From positions 1-17,548 of the forward strand of contig VAXY01000048.1 of assembly GCA_005885085.1 (NCBI GenBank): a DNA stretch of 17,548 bases, given 5' to 3'. Shown piece by piece: positions 1 to 6,215 of the stretch. Under the pieces are notes generated by a model that made no database searches, was not told the origin of the DNA, and worked only from the letters and a program-made list of their open reading frames with translations. Both the position numbers and the translations under genes were made by a program. Position 1 is the stretch's first letter. Each line of letters begins with the position of its first letter. The DNA comes from Actinomycetota bacterium. Its GTDB lineage: Bacteria; Actinomycetota; Thermoleophilia; Gaiellales; Gaiellaceae.

Positions 1-351
1 AAACGCCGACTGCGAGAGCGTCTTGAACGCCCCCGCGGCCATGTACTTCGTCATCTCCGTGTTGCCCAGCTCGATCACGTCGGGCGCATCGCCGCCGGCG
101 AGCCCGGCGTCGAACTTCGTGAGATGCGTGCCCCAACTCTGGTACTGGACGTCGACGTCGACGTCCGGATGCTGCGCCTTGAAATTCCTGTTGGCGAGGG
201 CAACGGCCTCGGGCCAACCGTTCTGCGCGTCGTTCTGGAGCCAGACCACGATCTTCGTGGCGTGGCTCCGCGACGTGCCGCCGCTTGCGGTCGAAGCCGC
301 AACGGCGAGCATGGCGACGAGCAGCGCCGCCGCCAGGTAACGAACCTTCAT
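1..351 (-). CDS. Sugar ABC transporter substrate-binding protein, DasA/NgcE-like (N-terminal part)
   Basis: The frame is open from an ATG at 351 down to base 1, giving 117 residues; the gene continues past the left edge. It begins with a signal peptide (MKVR, then a hydrophobic run of Ala/Leu/Val, residues 5-22). The mature part has the solute-binding protein family 1 start: a VWLQND strand, then NFKAQHPDVDVDVQYQSW, and a DAPDVIELGNTEM motif. That motif closely recalls DasA-type chitobiose binding proteins of actinomycetes, by memory rather than by search. A GGGAGG ribosome site lies 4 bases upstream of the ATG. The gene diverges from a DasR-like regulator and shares operators with it, so control by that regulator is likely. 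The substrate, a GlcNAc- or MurNAc-containing saccharide, is inferred from context. Permease genes would be expected just beyond the left edge. Confidence 0.85.
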   Translation of the reverse strand, partial: MKVRYLAAALLVAMLAVAASTASGGTSRSHATKIVVWLQNDAQNGWPEAVALANRNFKAQHPDVDVDVQYQSWGTHLTKFDAGLAGGDAPDVIELGNTEMTKYMAAGAFKTLSQSAF

Positions 352-391
352 GTCGCCTCCCGGAGCTCCCGGAAGCCACCCCGGCTTCCGA

Positions 392-407
392 ATTGGTTAA
401 GACCACC
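392..407. promoter_or_regulatory. DasR/NagR-type operator, site 1
   Basis: ATTGGTTAAGACCACC matches the HutC/GntR amino-sugar operator pattern (known dre-type core TGGTCTAGACCA) at most positions. It lies 41 bases upstream of the binding-protein start, where it could block that promoter. Confidence 0.7.
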
Positions 408-422
408 AACCACGCGCGAGAG

Positions 423-438
423 ATTGGCATAGACCACT
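423..438. promoter_or_regulatory. DasR/NagR-type operator, site 2
   Basis: ATTGGCATAGACCACT resembles both the Streptomyces dre site and the Bacillus NagR site. Its centre is 31 bp, about three helical turns, from site 1, so both sites present the same DNA face. Confidence 0.7.
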
Positions 439-478
439 AGCCGTGTCAAGAGGGCGAAAACCGCGCTGGTAGCGGAGG

Positions 479-494
479 AGTGGTCTTGACCATG
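479..494. promoter_or_regulatory. DasR/NagR-type operator, site 3
   Basis: AGTGGTCTTGACCATG has an intact dyad, TGGTC-TT-GACCA. It lies 30 bases upstream of the GntR regulator ATG, in the expected promoter region of that gene. Confidence 0.75.
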
Positions 495-523
495 CGCAGG
501 ACGCTGTGCTTCCATAGGGAGAG

Positions 524-1267
524 ATGCGCAAGCAGGTCTTGACCAGGCAGCGGGTGCTGGAGCTGATCGACCAACTGCAGGTCGGCCAGGCGATCCCCTC
601 CGAGCGGCGGCTGAGCAGCGACCTCGGAATCTCGCGCCTGACGGTGCGTGCCGCGCTCGACGATCTCGTCCGCGACGGCTACCTCGAACGACGCCAGGGC
701 GCCGGCACGTTCGTGAGCGAGCCGAAGATCGCCCAACAGCTCACCCTGACGTCCTTCAGCGAGGACATGCGTCGCCGCGGCATGGTCGCCGGCAGCCGGA
801 CGATCGAGCTGCGCGAGACGCACGCCGGCGCGGCCGTCGGCCGGGCGTTGAACGTGTCACCCGACGCACGGGTCGTCCTGATCCGGCGCCTCCGTCTAGC
901 CGATGGAGAGCCGATGGCGCTCGAGACGCTGCATGTGCCGGCGGCACTCGTCCCCGGCCTGACGCGTGAGCGGCTCGAGGACGCGTCGTTCTACGAGCTG
1001 CTCGAGCGCGACTACGGTGTCGTGATCGCGAGCGGCATGCAGTCGATCGAACCGACGGTCACGAACGAGGAGGAGTCGGAGCTCCTCGGCGTCCCACTGC
1101 ACTCGCCCGCGTTCCTGTTCGAACGGACGAGCCGCACGGAGAACGGAGAGACGGTCGAGTTCGTGCGCTCGCTCTACCGCGGCGATCGCTACCGGCTCGT
1201 GGCGGAGCTGTCGCAACGGCGCGACCGCCCAACGTCGCTGCAGCCGGCACTCGTCGGGGCGGAATGA
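524..1267 (+). CDS. GntR-family (HutC/UTRA subfamily) amino-sugar regulator, DasR-like
   Basis: This 247-residue protein has an N-terminal winged helix (residues 1-70; typical motifs IPSERRLSSDLGISRLTVR and GYLERRQGAGTFV) and a C-terminal UTRA effector domain (about 85-240; RLRLADGEPMALETLHVP, and FVRSLYRGDRYRL at the end). The family binds sugar phosphates such as GlcN-6-P or GlcNAc-6-P and leaves its operators when they accumulate. The neighbours (binding protein, MurQ-like etherase, aminosugar-phosphate deaminase) and the four operator-like sites fit that role. The ATG at 524 is preferred because a TAG stop lies in frame just upstream at 515. The AGGGAGAG in front of it sits unusually close (2-3 bases). 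The stop overlaps the next ATG by 4 bases (ATGA), showing translational coupling. Confidence 0.9.
   Translation: MRKQVLTRQRVLELIDQLQVGQAIPSERRLSSDLGISRLTVRAALDDLVRDGYLERRQGAGTFVSEPKIAQQLTLTSFSEDMRRRGMVAGSRTIELRETHAGAAVGRALNVSPDARVVLIRRLRLADGEPMALETLHVPAALVPGLTRERLEDASFYELLERDYGVVIASGMQSIEPTVTNEEESELLGVPLHSPAFLFERTSRTENGETVEFVRSLYRGDRYRLVAELSQRRDRPTSLQPALVGAE
532..547. promoter_or_regulatory. DasR/NagR-type operator, site 4, inside the regulator's first codons
   Basis: GCAGGTCTTGACCAGG carries the same 11-base string GGTCTTGACCA as site 3, 53 bp away (about five helical turns). It covers codons 3-8 of the regulator gene. A roadblock or looping partner for autoregulation is an inference. Confidence 0.55.
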
Positions 1268-2152
1268 AGCGCGCCGGCGTCTCGTACTTCGGCGTCCGCA
1301 TCCTCCGTCACGTCCGTCGGGATCTCCAGGACATTGCGGCCCGCGGCTACACCGGTGTCCTGCACACCTTCTCGGAGAACGACCTGGCGTACTACCGCGG
1401 GACGATGGCCGGCATCGTCGCGGCGTCGCACGAGCTCGGGCTCGAGGTGCAGATGTGCCCGTGGGGCCTCGGCCGCACCTTCGGCGGCGAAGCCGAGAGC
1501 CGCTGGGTGACGTTCCATCCCGAGGCGTGCCAGGTGCTCGACGACGGCCGGCGGGTGGCGACCGGCTGCCTGAATCAGCGAGGCGGGGACGGACTCCGTG
1601 TTCTGGGACGAGCCGCACTGGACGGTGCCTGCGCACGTCGGGATCGACGATCCGGCGCGCTGGGCGTGCTGCTGCGACGTGTGCCGCGACCTCGCGGGCG
1701 GCGTCCCGACCACTGCGTTCCGCGAGTCGTCGCTGGTCGATTTCCTGCGCGAGATGACGGAACACGTCGCCGCGCGCGGGGGCAAGAACACGATCTGCCT
1801 GCTGCCGCTGACGGAGGGTGCCCACGGGATCGCCAACTGGGACCTGGTCGCCTCGCTCCCCCAGCTCGACGTCTTCGCGACCGACCCGTACTGGAAGAAC
1901 TTCGGCGAGGCGGCGGGCTCGTTCGTCGGCCGCCTCGCCACGCTGCTCGCGGACACCGCGGGACGGCACGGCGTCGTGCCGCAGCTGTGGCTGCCGAGCT
2001 TCGGCCTGACCCGGGACGACGTCCCCGACCTCGAGGCCGCCGTCGGCGCCGCACGCGCGGCGGGCATCGAGGATCTCTGGACCTGGGGCTACGAGGCGTG
2101 CGCGCACATGACGCACCTCGCGACGCCCGACGCACCCCTCGTCTGGGAGGTC
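1264..2152 (+). pseudogene. TIM-barrel putative glycoside hydrolase, disrupted by an internal deletion
   Basis: The 5' part (1264-1579) begins MKRAGVSYFGVRILRH and contains GYTGVLHTFSENDL and a conserved-looking MCPWGLGRTFGGE stretch. It ends at CLNQ. From 1580 the same protein continues in another frame as EAGTDSVFWDEPHW, CCCDVCRDL, DVFATDPYWKNFGE and LWTWGYEACAHMTHL. The WDEP motif near a strand end and the repeating strand-helix layout suggest a (beta/alpha)8 barrel with Asp/Glu catalytic residues. I do not recognise a characterised family. Comparison of the two halves suggests about two dozen residues are missing between CLNQ and EAGTD, with a loss of 3n+2 bases. The 3' half then reads without a stop into the MurQ-like region. 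Its place in the operon suggests it acts on the imported amino-sugar saccharide, but that is inference. Confidence 0.65.
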
Positions 2153-2998
2153 GTGACGAAGGCACTGACAGGGGGAGTCGATCTCCGCGACCTCGACCTG
2201 CGCCCGACCGCGGAGCTCGTCCGGCTGATCAACGCCGAGGACAGCACGATCGCCGACGCGGTCGCCGGTGCCACCCCGGAGATCGCCGCGGCGATCGACG
2301 CGATCAGCGCGCGGCTCGAGGCTGGTGGCCGGTTCGTGTATGTCGGCGCAGGCATTTTGGGGCGTATCGCTGCTGGGGATGTTGCCGAGTGCGGCCCCAC
2401 CTTCTCGACCGACCTGATCTCGGCCGTGACGACCGAGGTCGAGGCGGAGGAGGACGATCCGGAGCTCGCGCGGCTCGACGCCGGCGCGGACGACGTCGTG
2501 CTCGGCGTCAGCGCGAGCGGCCGCACGCCGTACACACTCGGGGCGATCGAACGGGCGAAGGAAGCAGGCGCGCTCACGATCGGGCTCGCCTGCGTGCGCG
2601 ACTCGGCGCTCGCCATCTCCACCGACCTTGCGATCGAGGTCGACGTCGGCCCAGAGGTGATCGCTGGCTCGACGCGGATGAAGGCGGGCACGGCGCAGAA
2701 GCTCGTGCTGAACACGATCTCCACGGTTGCGATGGTCAAGCTCGGGAAGACGTTCGGGAATCTGATGGTGGACGTCCAGGCGTCGAACGAGAAGCTCCGT
2801 GCCCGAGCGCGGCGCGCCGTGGCGATCGCAACCGCCGCGCCGGAGGAAGAGGTCGCGGCGGCGATCGCGGCTGCCGGCGGCGACGCGAAGGTTGCGATCG
2901 TGTCGCTGCTGGCCGGCGTCGACGCACAGACGGCACGTTCGCGGTTGAGCGCCGCCCGCGGCGTGATCCGGGAGGCGGTCGGGAATGTCATGGGTTGA
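2153..2998 (+). CDS. murQ: N-acetylmuramic acid 6-phosphate etherase-like protein (MurQ family)
   Basis: MurQ converts MurNAc-6-P to GlcNAc-6-P and D-lactate in the cytoplasm. From the GTG at 2153 this gives 281 residues, slightly short of the usual 300. Clear family marks are ELVRLINAED (near residue 24), DVAEC with the catalytic Glu at about residue 79, the second catalytic Glu in VEAEEDDPE (about 97), SASGRTPY, VGPEVIAGSTRMKAGTAQK, LNTISTVAMVKLGK and GNLMVDVQASNEKLR. Two things are odd. The phosphate-binding motif GAGTSGR reads GAGILGR, and about a dozen residues of the loop before the second Glu (usual IAGG region) are absent. The reading frame is continuous upstream with the TIM-barrel remnant, so the start is uncertain; a GGGAGG lies 2 bases before the GTG. 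The 3' end overlaps the SIS gene by 14 bases. Confidence 0.8.
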   Translation: MTKALTGGVDLRDLDLRPTAELVRLINAEDSTIADAVAGATPEIAAAIDAISARLEAGGRFVYVGAGILGRIAAGDVAECGPTFSTDLISAVTTEVEAEEDDPELARLDAGADDVVLGVSASGRTPYTLGAIERAKEAGALTIGLACVRDSALAISTDLAIEVDVGPEVIAGSTRMKAGTAQKLVLNTISTVAMVKLGKTFGNLMVDVQASNEKLRARARRAVAIATAAPEEEVAAAIAAAGGDAKVAIVSLLAGVDAQTARSRLSAARGVIREAVGNVMG

Positions 2999-4022
2999 AA
3001 CCGAGCTGCGCGAACAGCCTGTCGCGCTCGACCGCTTCCTCGCCGCGGAGACGGCGCACGCGACCGAGATCGCGAGCGGGCTCGTTCGCGCCGACGTCCA
3101 CTATCTGCTGATCGTCTCGCGCGGAAGCTCGAGCAACGTCGCACGGTATCTGCAGTACCTGTTCGGCACGGTCAACCGGCTGACGGTGGCGTTCGCGACG
3201 CCCTCGCTGTACACCGTGTACGACGCTCCCCCCGAGCTCGAGGGGGCTGCCGTGATCGGCATCTCGCAGTCCGGCGCCTCTCCCGACGTCGTCGCCGTCC
3301 TGGACGAGGCCCGGCGCCAGCGCCGACCGACGCTCGCGATCACGAACGACTCGCGCTCGCCGCTCGCGCAGGCGGCCGACTGGGTGTTGCCCCTACACGC
3401 CGGCGAGGAGCGCGCAGTGGCTGCGACCAAGACGTACCTGAACTCGATCGCCGCCGTCGCGCTGCTCTCCAGCGTCGCCGTCGGAGATCCGGAGCGCGTG
3501 AGCGCGCTCCGTGCCGTGCCGGCGGCGGTCGCAGCGCAGATCGACCAGACGCTCGCGACGGCCGATCGGCTCGATCGGTACCGAGACGTCGAGAGCGGCA
3601 GCGTCGTCGCGCGCGGCGTCAACTACGGTACGGCGTTCGAGATCGCGCTGAAGATCCGCGAGCTCTCGGGGGCGCCCTTCGAGGCCTTCTCCTCCGCCGA
3701 TCTCCTGCATGGGCCGATCGCCGCGCTCAAGCCCGGCCGGCCCGCGATCGTGATCGCCCCCCGCGGGCGGACACTAACGAGCATGCGCGCCGCCGTCGAC
3801 AAGGTGCGCGAGCGCGGGTCGGAGGTGATCGCGATCAGCGACGACGCCGACTTCCTCGCCGATGCCGAGACGGCGCTGCCGCTTGTCCCAAACGTGCCCG
3901 AGTGGCTCAGCCCGTTGCTGACCGTCGTCCCGGGTCAGGTCGCCGCCGTGAGGCTCGCGACGCTACTCGGCACGGACATCGACAGCCCCAAGGGGCTGAC
4001 GAAGATCACGCGGACGCGCTGA
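2985..4022 (+). CDS. Double-SIS-domain aminosugar-phosphate deaminase/isomerase (NagB-II/GlmS-C-like)
   Basis: The 345-residue protein has two SIS domains resembling the isomerase half of GlmS without the glutaminase domain. SIS 1 shows VSRGSSSNVARYLQYL (about 44-59), ISQSGASPDVVAVLDEAR (about 93-110) and AVAATKTYLNSIAAVALL. SIS 2 shows GVNYGTAFEIALKIREL and DLLHGPIAALKPG, and the protein ends GLTKITRTR. This layout is typical of NagB-II, which turns glucosamine-6-P into fructose-6-P and ammonia, although related AgaS-type enzymes act on galactosamine-6-P. The ATG at 2985 overlaps the murQ stop by 14 bases, with a GGAGG-containing stretch upstream, so the two genes are translationally coupled. 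It is the last gene before a strong terminator. Confidence 0.87.
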   Translation: MSWVETELREQPVALDRFLAAETAHATEIASGLVRADVHYLLIVSRGSSSNVARYLQYLFGTVNRLTVAFATPSLYTVYDAPPELEGAAVIGISQSGASPDVVAVLDEARRQRRPTLAITNDSRSPLAQAADWVLPLHAGEERAVAATKTYLNSIAAVALLSSVAVGDPERVSALRAVPAAVAAQIDQTLATADRLDRYRDVESGSVVARGVNYGTAFEIALKIRELSGAPFEAFSSADLLHGPIAALKPGRPAIVIAPRGRTLTSMRAAVDKVRERGSEVIAISDDADFLADAETALPLVPNVPEWLSPLLTVVPGQVAAVRLATLLGTDIDSPKGLTKITRTR

Positions 4023-4029
4023 ACAAGAA

Positions 4030-4058
4030 AGGAGCCCGCTCTCGCGGGCTCCTCTTGT
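4030..4058. terminator. Bidirectional intrinsic terminator
   Basis: A perfect 10-bp stem, AGGAGCCCGC (4030-4039) and GCGGGCTCCT (4044-4053), encloses the loop TCTC. On the plus strand a short CTTGT follows. On the minus strand the tail is TTTCTTGTT, which is the better U-tract. It lies between two convergent genes and can serve both. Confidence 0.85.
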
Positions 4059-4078
4059 CGACGATCTTTTCGGTCGCG

Positions 4079-4690
4079 CTACGACGACTTCATTGGGTCG
4101 AGATACACGTCGTCGATTGCCACGGCGCCGCCACTCGACGTGAAGAGGAAAGAGACGGACGACGTCAGCAGCGGCAACGTACCCCCGAGCATGCCGATCT
4201 CGGGTGACGGCTTCCACGACGAGCCGACGGAATACGTCCCTCCGTCCAGAATCCCGAGCACGCTCGAGAGCAGACCGCGGTAGATGATCTGCACCTTCAC
4301 CTTGGCTCCCGAATCACCGCGAGAGACGAAGCGCATCTTCCCGGAGAAGAGCGAGATGCACATCGGCGGGCTCATCGCGGAGGCACCGGCAGGCAGGGAG
4401 AGCGAGTACTTCTCCCCGCTCGCATGAATGTAGAACGACTCGTTGCCGGGCGCGACTCTGGCGCCGCTCAGGTTCCAGCCCGTCGCTCCTGATTCGAAGC
4501 CGCCGTTCGGCGCGAACACGTAGCTCGCGTAATCCGACCAGGGCATGAATGGCGTGGAGGTCGAATCCGGACAGGTGATGCCGAGACCGGCAGATGCAGG
4601 TGCAGCCGTTACCGCCAGCGAAATCGCGCCGGCCGCCAGAGCCAGAACGAGTACTGCTCTCGCTCGGCGGACGAAAGAGATCGATGCCAC
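4079..4690 (-). CDS. Secreted protein of unknown function, jelly-roll/CBM-like
   Basis: From the GTG at 4690 this encodes 203 residues. The N-terminus is a signal peptide with an RRAR basic segment, a hydrophobic VLVLALAAGAISLAV core and an APASA cleavage region. The mature protein begins GLGITCPDS and contains NGGFESGATGWNLSGA, a motif seen at the start of carbohydrate-binding-module-like beta-sandwiches. It ends AIDDVYLDPMKSS, also typical of such folds. Two Cys residues are visible in the mature part and may form a disulfide. I recall similar secreted proteins as common in Thermoleophilia, with no known role. A GTG three codons upstream (4699) is possible, but AAGGGAG lies 8 bases before 4690, which favours the shorter form. 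It is a single gene with a terminator shared with the operon opposite. Confidence 0.75.
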   Translation of the reverse strand: MASISFVRRARAVLVLALAAGAISLAVTAAPASAGLGITCPDSTSTPFMPWSDYASYVFAPNGGFESGATGWNLSGARVAPGNESFYIHASGEKYSLSLPAGASAMSPPMCISLFSGKMRFVSRGDSGAKVKVQIIYRGLLSSVLGILDGGTYSVGSSWKPSPEIGMLGGTLPLLTSSVSFLFTSSGGAVAIDDVYLDPMKSS

Positions 4691-4805
4691 AGAAGTCACT
4701 CCCTTGTTGCTAGCCGCAGTTCCCCAGTTGTCCCGAATCCCTTATTGGTCACTCTCGCCAGAACGGGCGATGCAGCCTCCCCCGTCCGGGTGATTTAGGC
4801 ACCGA

Positions 4806-4833
4806 TCAAGGAATCGCCCCGGGGCGCCGATAT
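4806..4833 (+). promoter_or_regulatory. Possible FliA/WhiG (sigma-28)-type promoter for the HD-GYP gene
   Basis: GCCGATAT at 4826-4833 equals the -10 element known for the sigma-D/FliA/WhiG group. TCAA at 4806-4809, sixteen bases before it, is one mismatch from the -35 TAAA. Transcription would start within a few bases of the ATG at 4842, giving a leaderless mRNA, which fits the lack of a Shine-Dalgarno site. Confidence 0.4.
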
Positions 4834-4841
4834 CGCCGAAC

Positions 4842-6200
4842 ATGGCGACCTCCGTCGCAACTGGCCCGTCCCTGCCCGAACCCGTGGTCGCACCGACCGA
4901 AGCAATCCTCGACGGCGACCTGTTGATCGAACAATCGCGCGAGATTGCGGGCAGACATCTCGTCGGCCGAGACAGGCTCGCCACTCTCATGCTTGCAGGC
5001 GGCTTCGCGGCCGCGGCGACCGCTCTCGCGGTCTTCGTCCGCTCGGAGCGGCCGCTCGCAGCCTGGACGATCGCCCTGTTCGTCGCGTCCTACGCCGTGG
5101 CATCCCGAATCGACTTCGAGATCGGAACCGGGTCGACCGTACCGACGCAGCTCGTGCTCGTTCCGATGCTCGCGCTGCTACCGGTTCAGTTCGTCCCACT
5201 TTTCGTGCTCGCGGGGCTGCTGCTGGGCGGCCTACCTGAGTACGCACGTGGCTTGGTCCCGGTCGATCGCAGTTTTCTGCGCTTCGTCAACTCGTGGCAC
5301 GCGCTGGGGGCCGCCCTCGTCCTGGTCGCGGCGGGCCAGCCGGAGCCGACACCCCATAATCTGCCGATCTACGGTCTCGCGCTGCTTGCGCAGTTCGGCT
5401 TCGACTTTGCGAGCACGGCGCTACGCGACCGGCTGGGCCTCGGTGTCTCGCCGCTCAGCCTGCTGCGATTCATGGCCTGGATCTGGGCCGTCGACTCGGC
5501 CCTGACTCCCATCGCGGTGTTGGCGGCACTGGGCTCCCGCGCTCATCCGTGGCTGATCGTCGCCTCCCTTCCGCTAATGGGACTGCTCGCGTATTTCGCG
5601 CGCGAGCGACAGGTCCGCATCGACCACGCCTTGGAGCTCAGCACTGCGTATCGGGGCACCGCCCTCCTGCTCGGGGACGTCGTCGAAGCGGACGACGCCT
5701 ACACCGGACTGCACAGCCGGGACGTCGTCTCGCTCGTGCTCGGCGTCTGCGACCGCCTCGGCGTCAACGGCGGAGAACGACGCGACGCCGAGTTCGCCGC
5801 CCTGCTCCATGACGTTGGCAAGATCAAGATCCCCGCGGAGATCATCAACAAGCCGGGCAAGTTGACGGACGAGGAGTTCGACGTGATCAAGACGCACACC
5901 GTCGAAGGTGAGAAGCTGCTCGGCCAGGTCGGCGGCCTGCTCGGAAACGTCGGTCGCATCGTTCGCTCCTGCCACGAGGATTGGGACGGGACCGGTTATC
6001 CGGACGGGCTCGCAGGGACAGCGATCCCCCGGGTGGCTCGGATCGTCCGCTGCTGTGACGCGTTCAGCGCAATGACCACCGATCGCTCCTACCGGAAAGC
6101 CCTACCGGTCGCAGAAGCGGTCGCCGAGCTCCACCGTTGCTCGGGCACGGACTTCGATCCCGAGATCGTCCACGTGCTCGCTGACATCGTCGGGGTCTGA
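4842..6200 (+). CDS. Membrane-anchored HD-GYP domain protein (candidate c-di-GMP phosphodiesterase)
   Basis: The protein has 452 residues. About residues 45-255 hold a series of roughly six to eight hydrophobic segments (for example LATLMLAGGFAAAATALAVF and LVLVPMLALLPVQFVPLFVL) separated by short Arg-rich loops, forming a membrane sensor module. The C-terminal 175 residues are an HD-GYP domain: TGLHSRD (His about 290), LLHDVGKIKIP (HD at about 323-324), NKPGKLT, and then CHEDWDGTGYPDGL (about 377-390) and RIVRCCDAFSAMTTDRSYRKAL. The family hydrolyses c-di-GMP with a bi- or trinuclear metal site. Here the first His of the usual HHExxDGxGYP is Cys, so one metal ligand may differ. There is no GGDEF or EAL domain. 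It stands alone, and the ATG lacks a clear ribosome site. Confidence 0.87.
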   Translation: MATSVATGPSLPEPVVAPTEAILDGDLLIEQSREIAGRHLVGRDRLATLMLAGGFAAAATALAVFVRSERPLAAWTIALFVASYAVASRIDFEIGTGSTVPTQLVLVPMLALLPVQFVPLFVLAGLLLGGLPEYARGLVPVDRSFLRFVNSWHALGAALVLVAAGQPEPTPHNLPIYGLALLAQFGFDFASTALRDRLGLGVSPLSLLRFMAWIWAVDSALTPIAVLAALGSRAHPWLIVASLPLMGLLAYFARERQVRIDHALELSTAYRGTALLLGDVVEADDAYTGLHSRDVVSLVLGVCDRLGVNGGERRDAEFAALLHDVGKIKIPAEIINKPGKLTDEEFDVIKTHTVEGEKLLGQVGGLLGNVGRIVRSCHEDWDGTGYPDGLAGTAIPRVARIVRCCDAFSAMTTDRSYRKALPVAEAVAELHRCSGTDFDPEIVHVLADIVGV

Positions 6201-6215
6201 CCCCAGCAGTTCGAT

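Noticed and set aside
896..2116. Long minus-strand open frame (406 codons)
   Set aside because: Arg/Ala/Gly-rich translation with no family motif, antisense to the GntR and TIM-barrel genes; typical of high-GC shadow frames.
2089..3144. Minus-strand open frame of 351 codons
   Set aside because: Ser/Ala/Arg-rich translation antisense to murQ; no motif.
3226..3247. Palindromic C/G run inside the SIS gene
   Set aside because: It falls on ordinary Pro-Pro-Glu-Leu-Glu-Gly codons in a conserved frame; probably chance in high-GC coding DNA.
4740..4810. Possible riboswitch upstream of the HD-GYP gene
   Set aside because: GC-rich short pairings exist, but I could not match the conserved core of c-di-GMP-I, cobalamin or other known classes.
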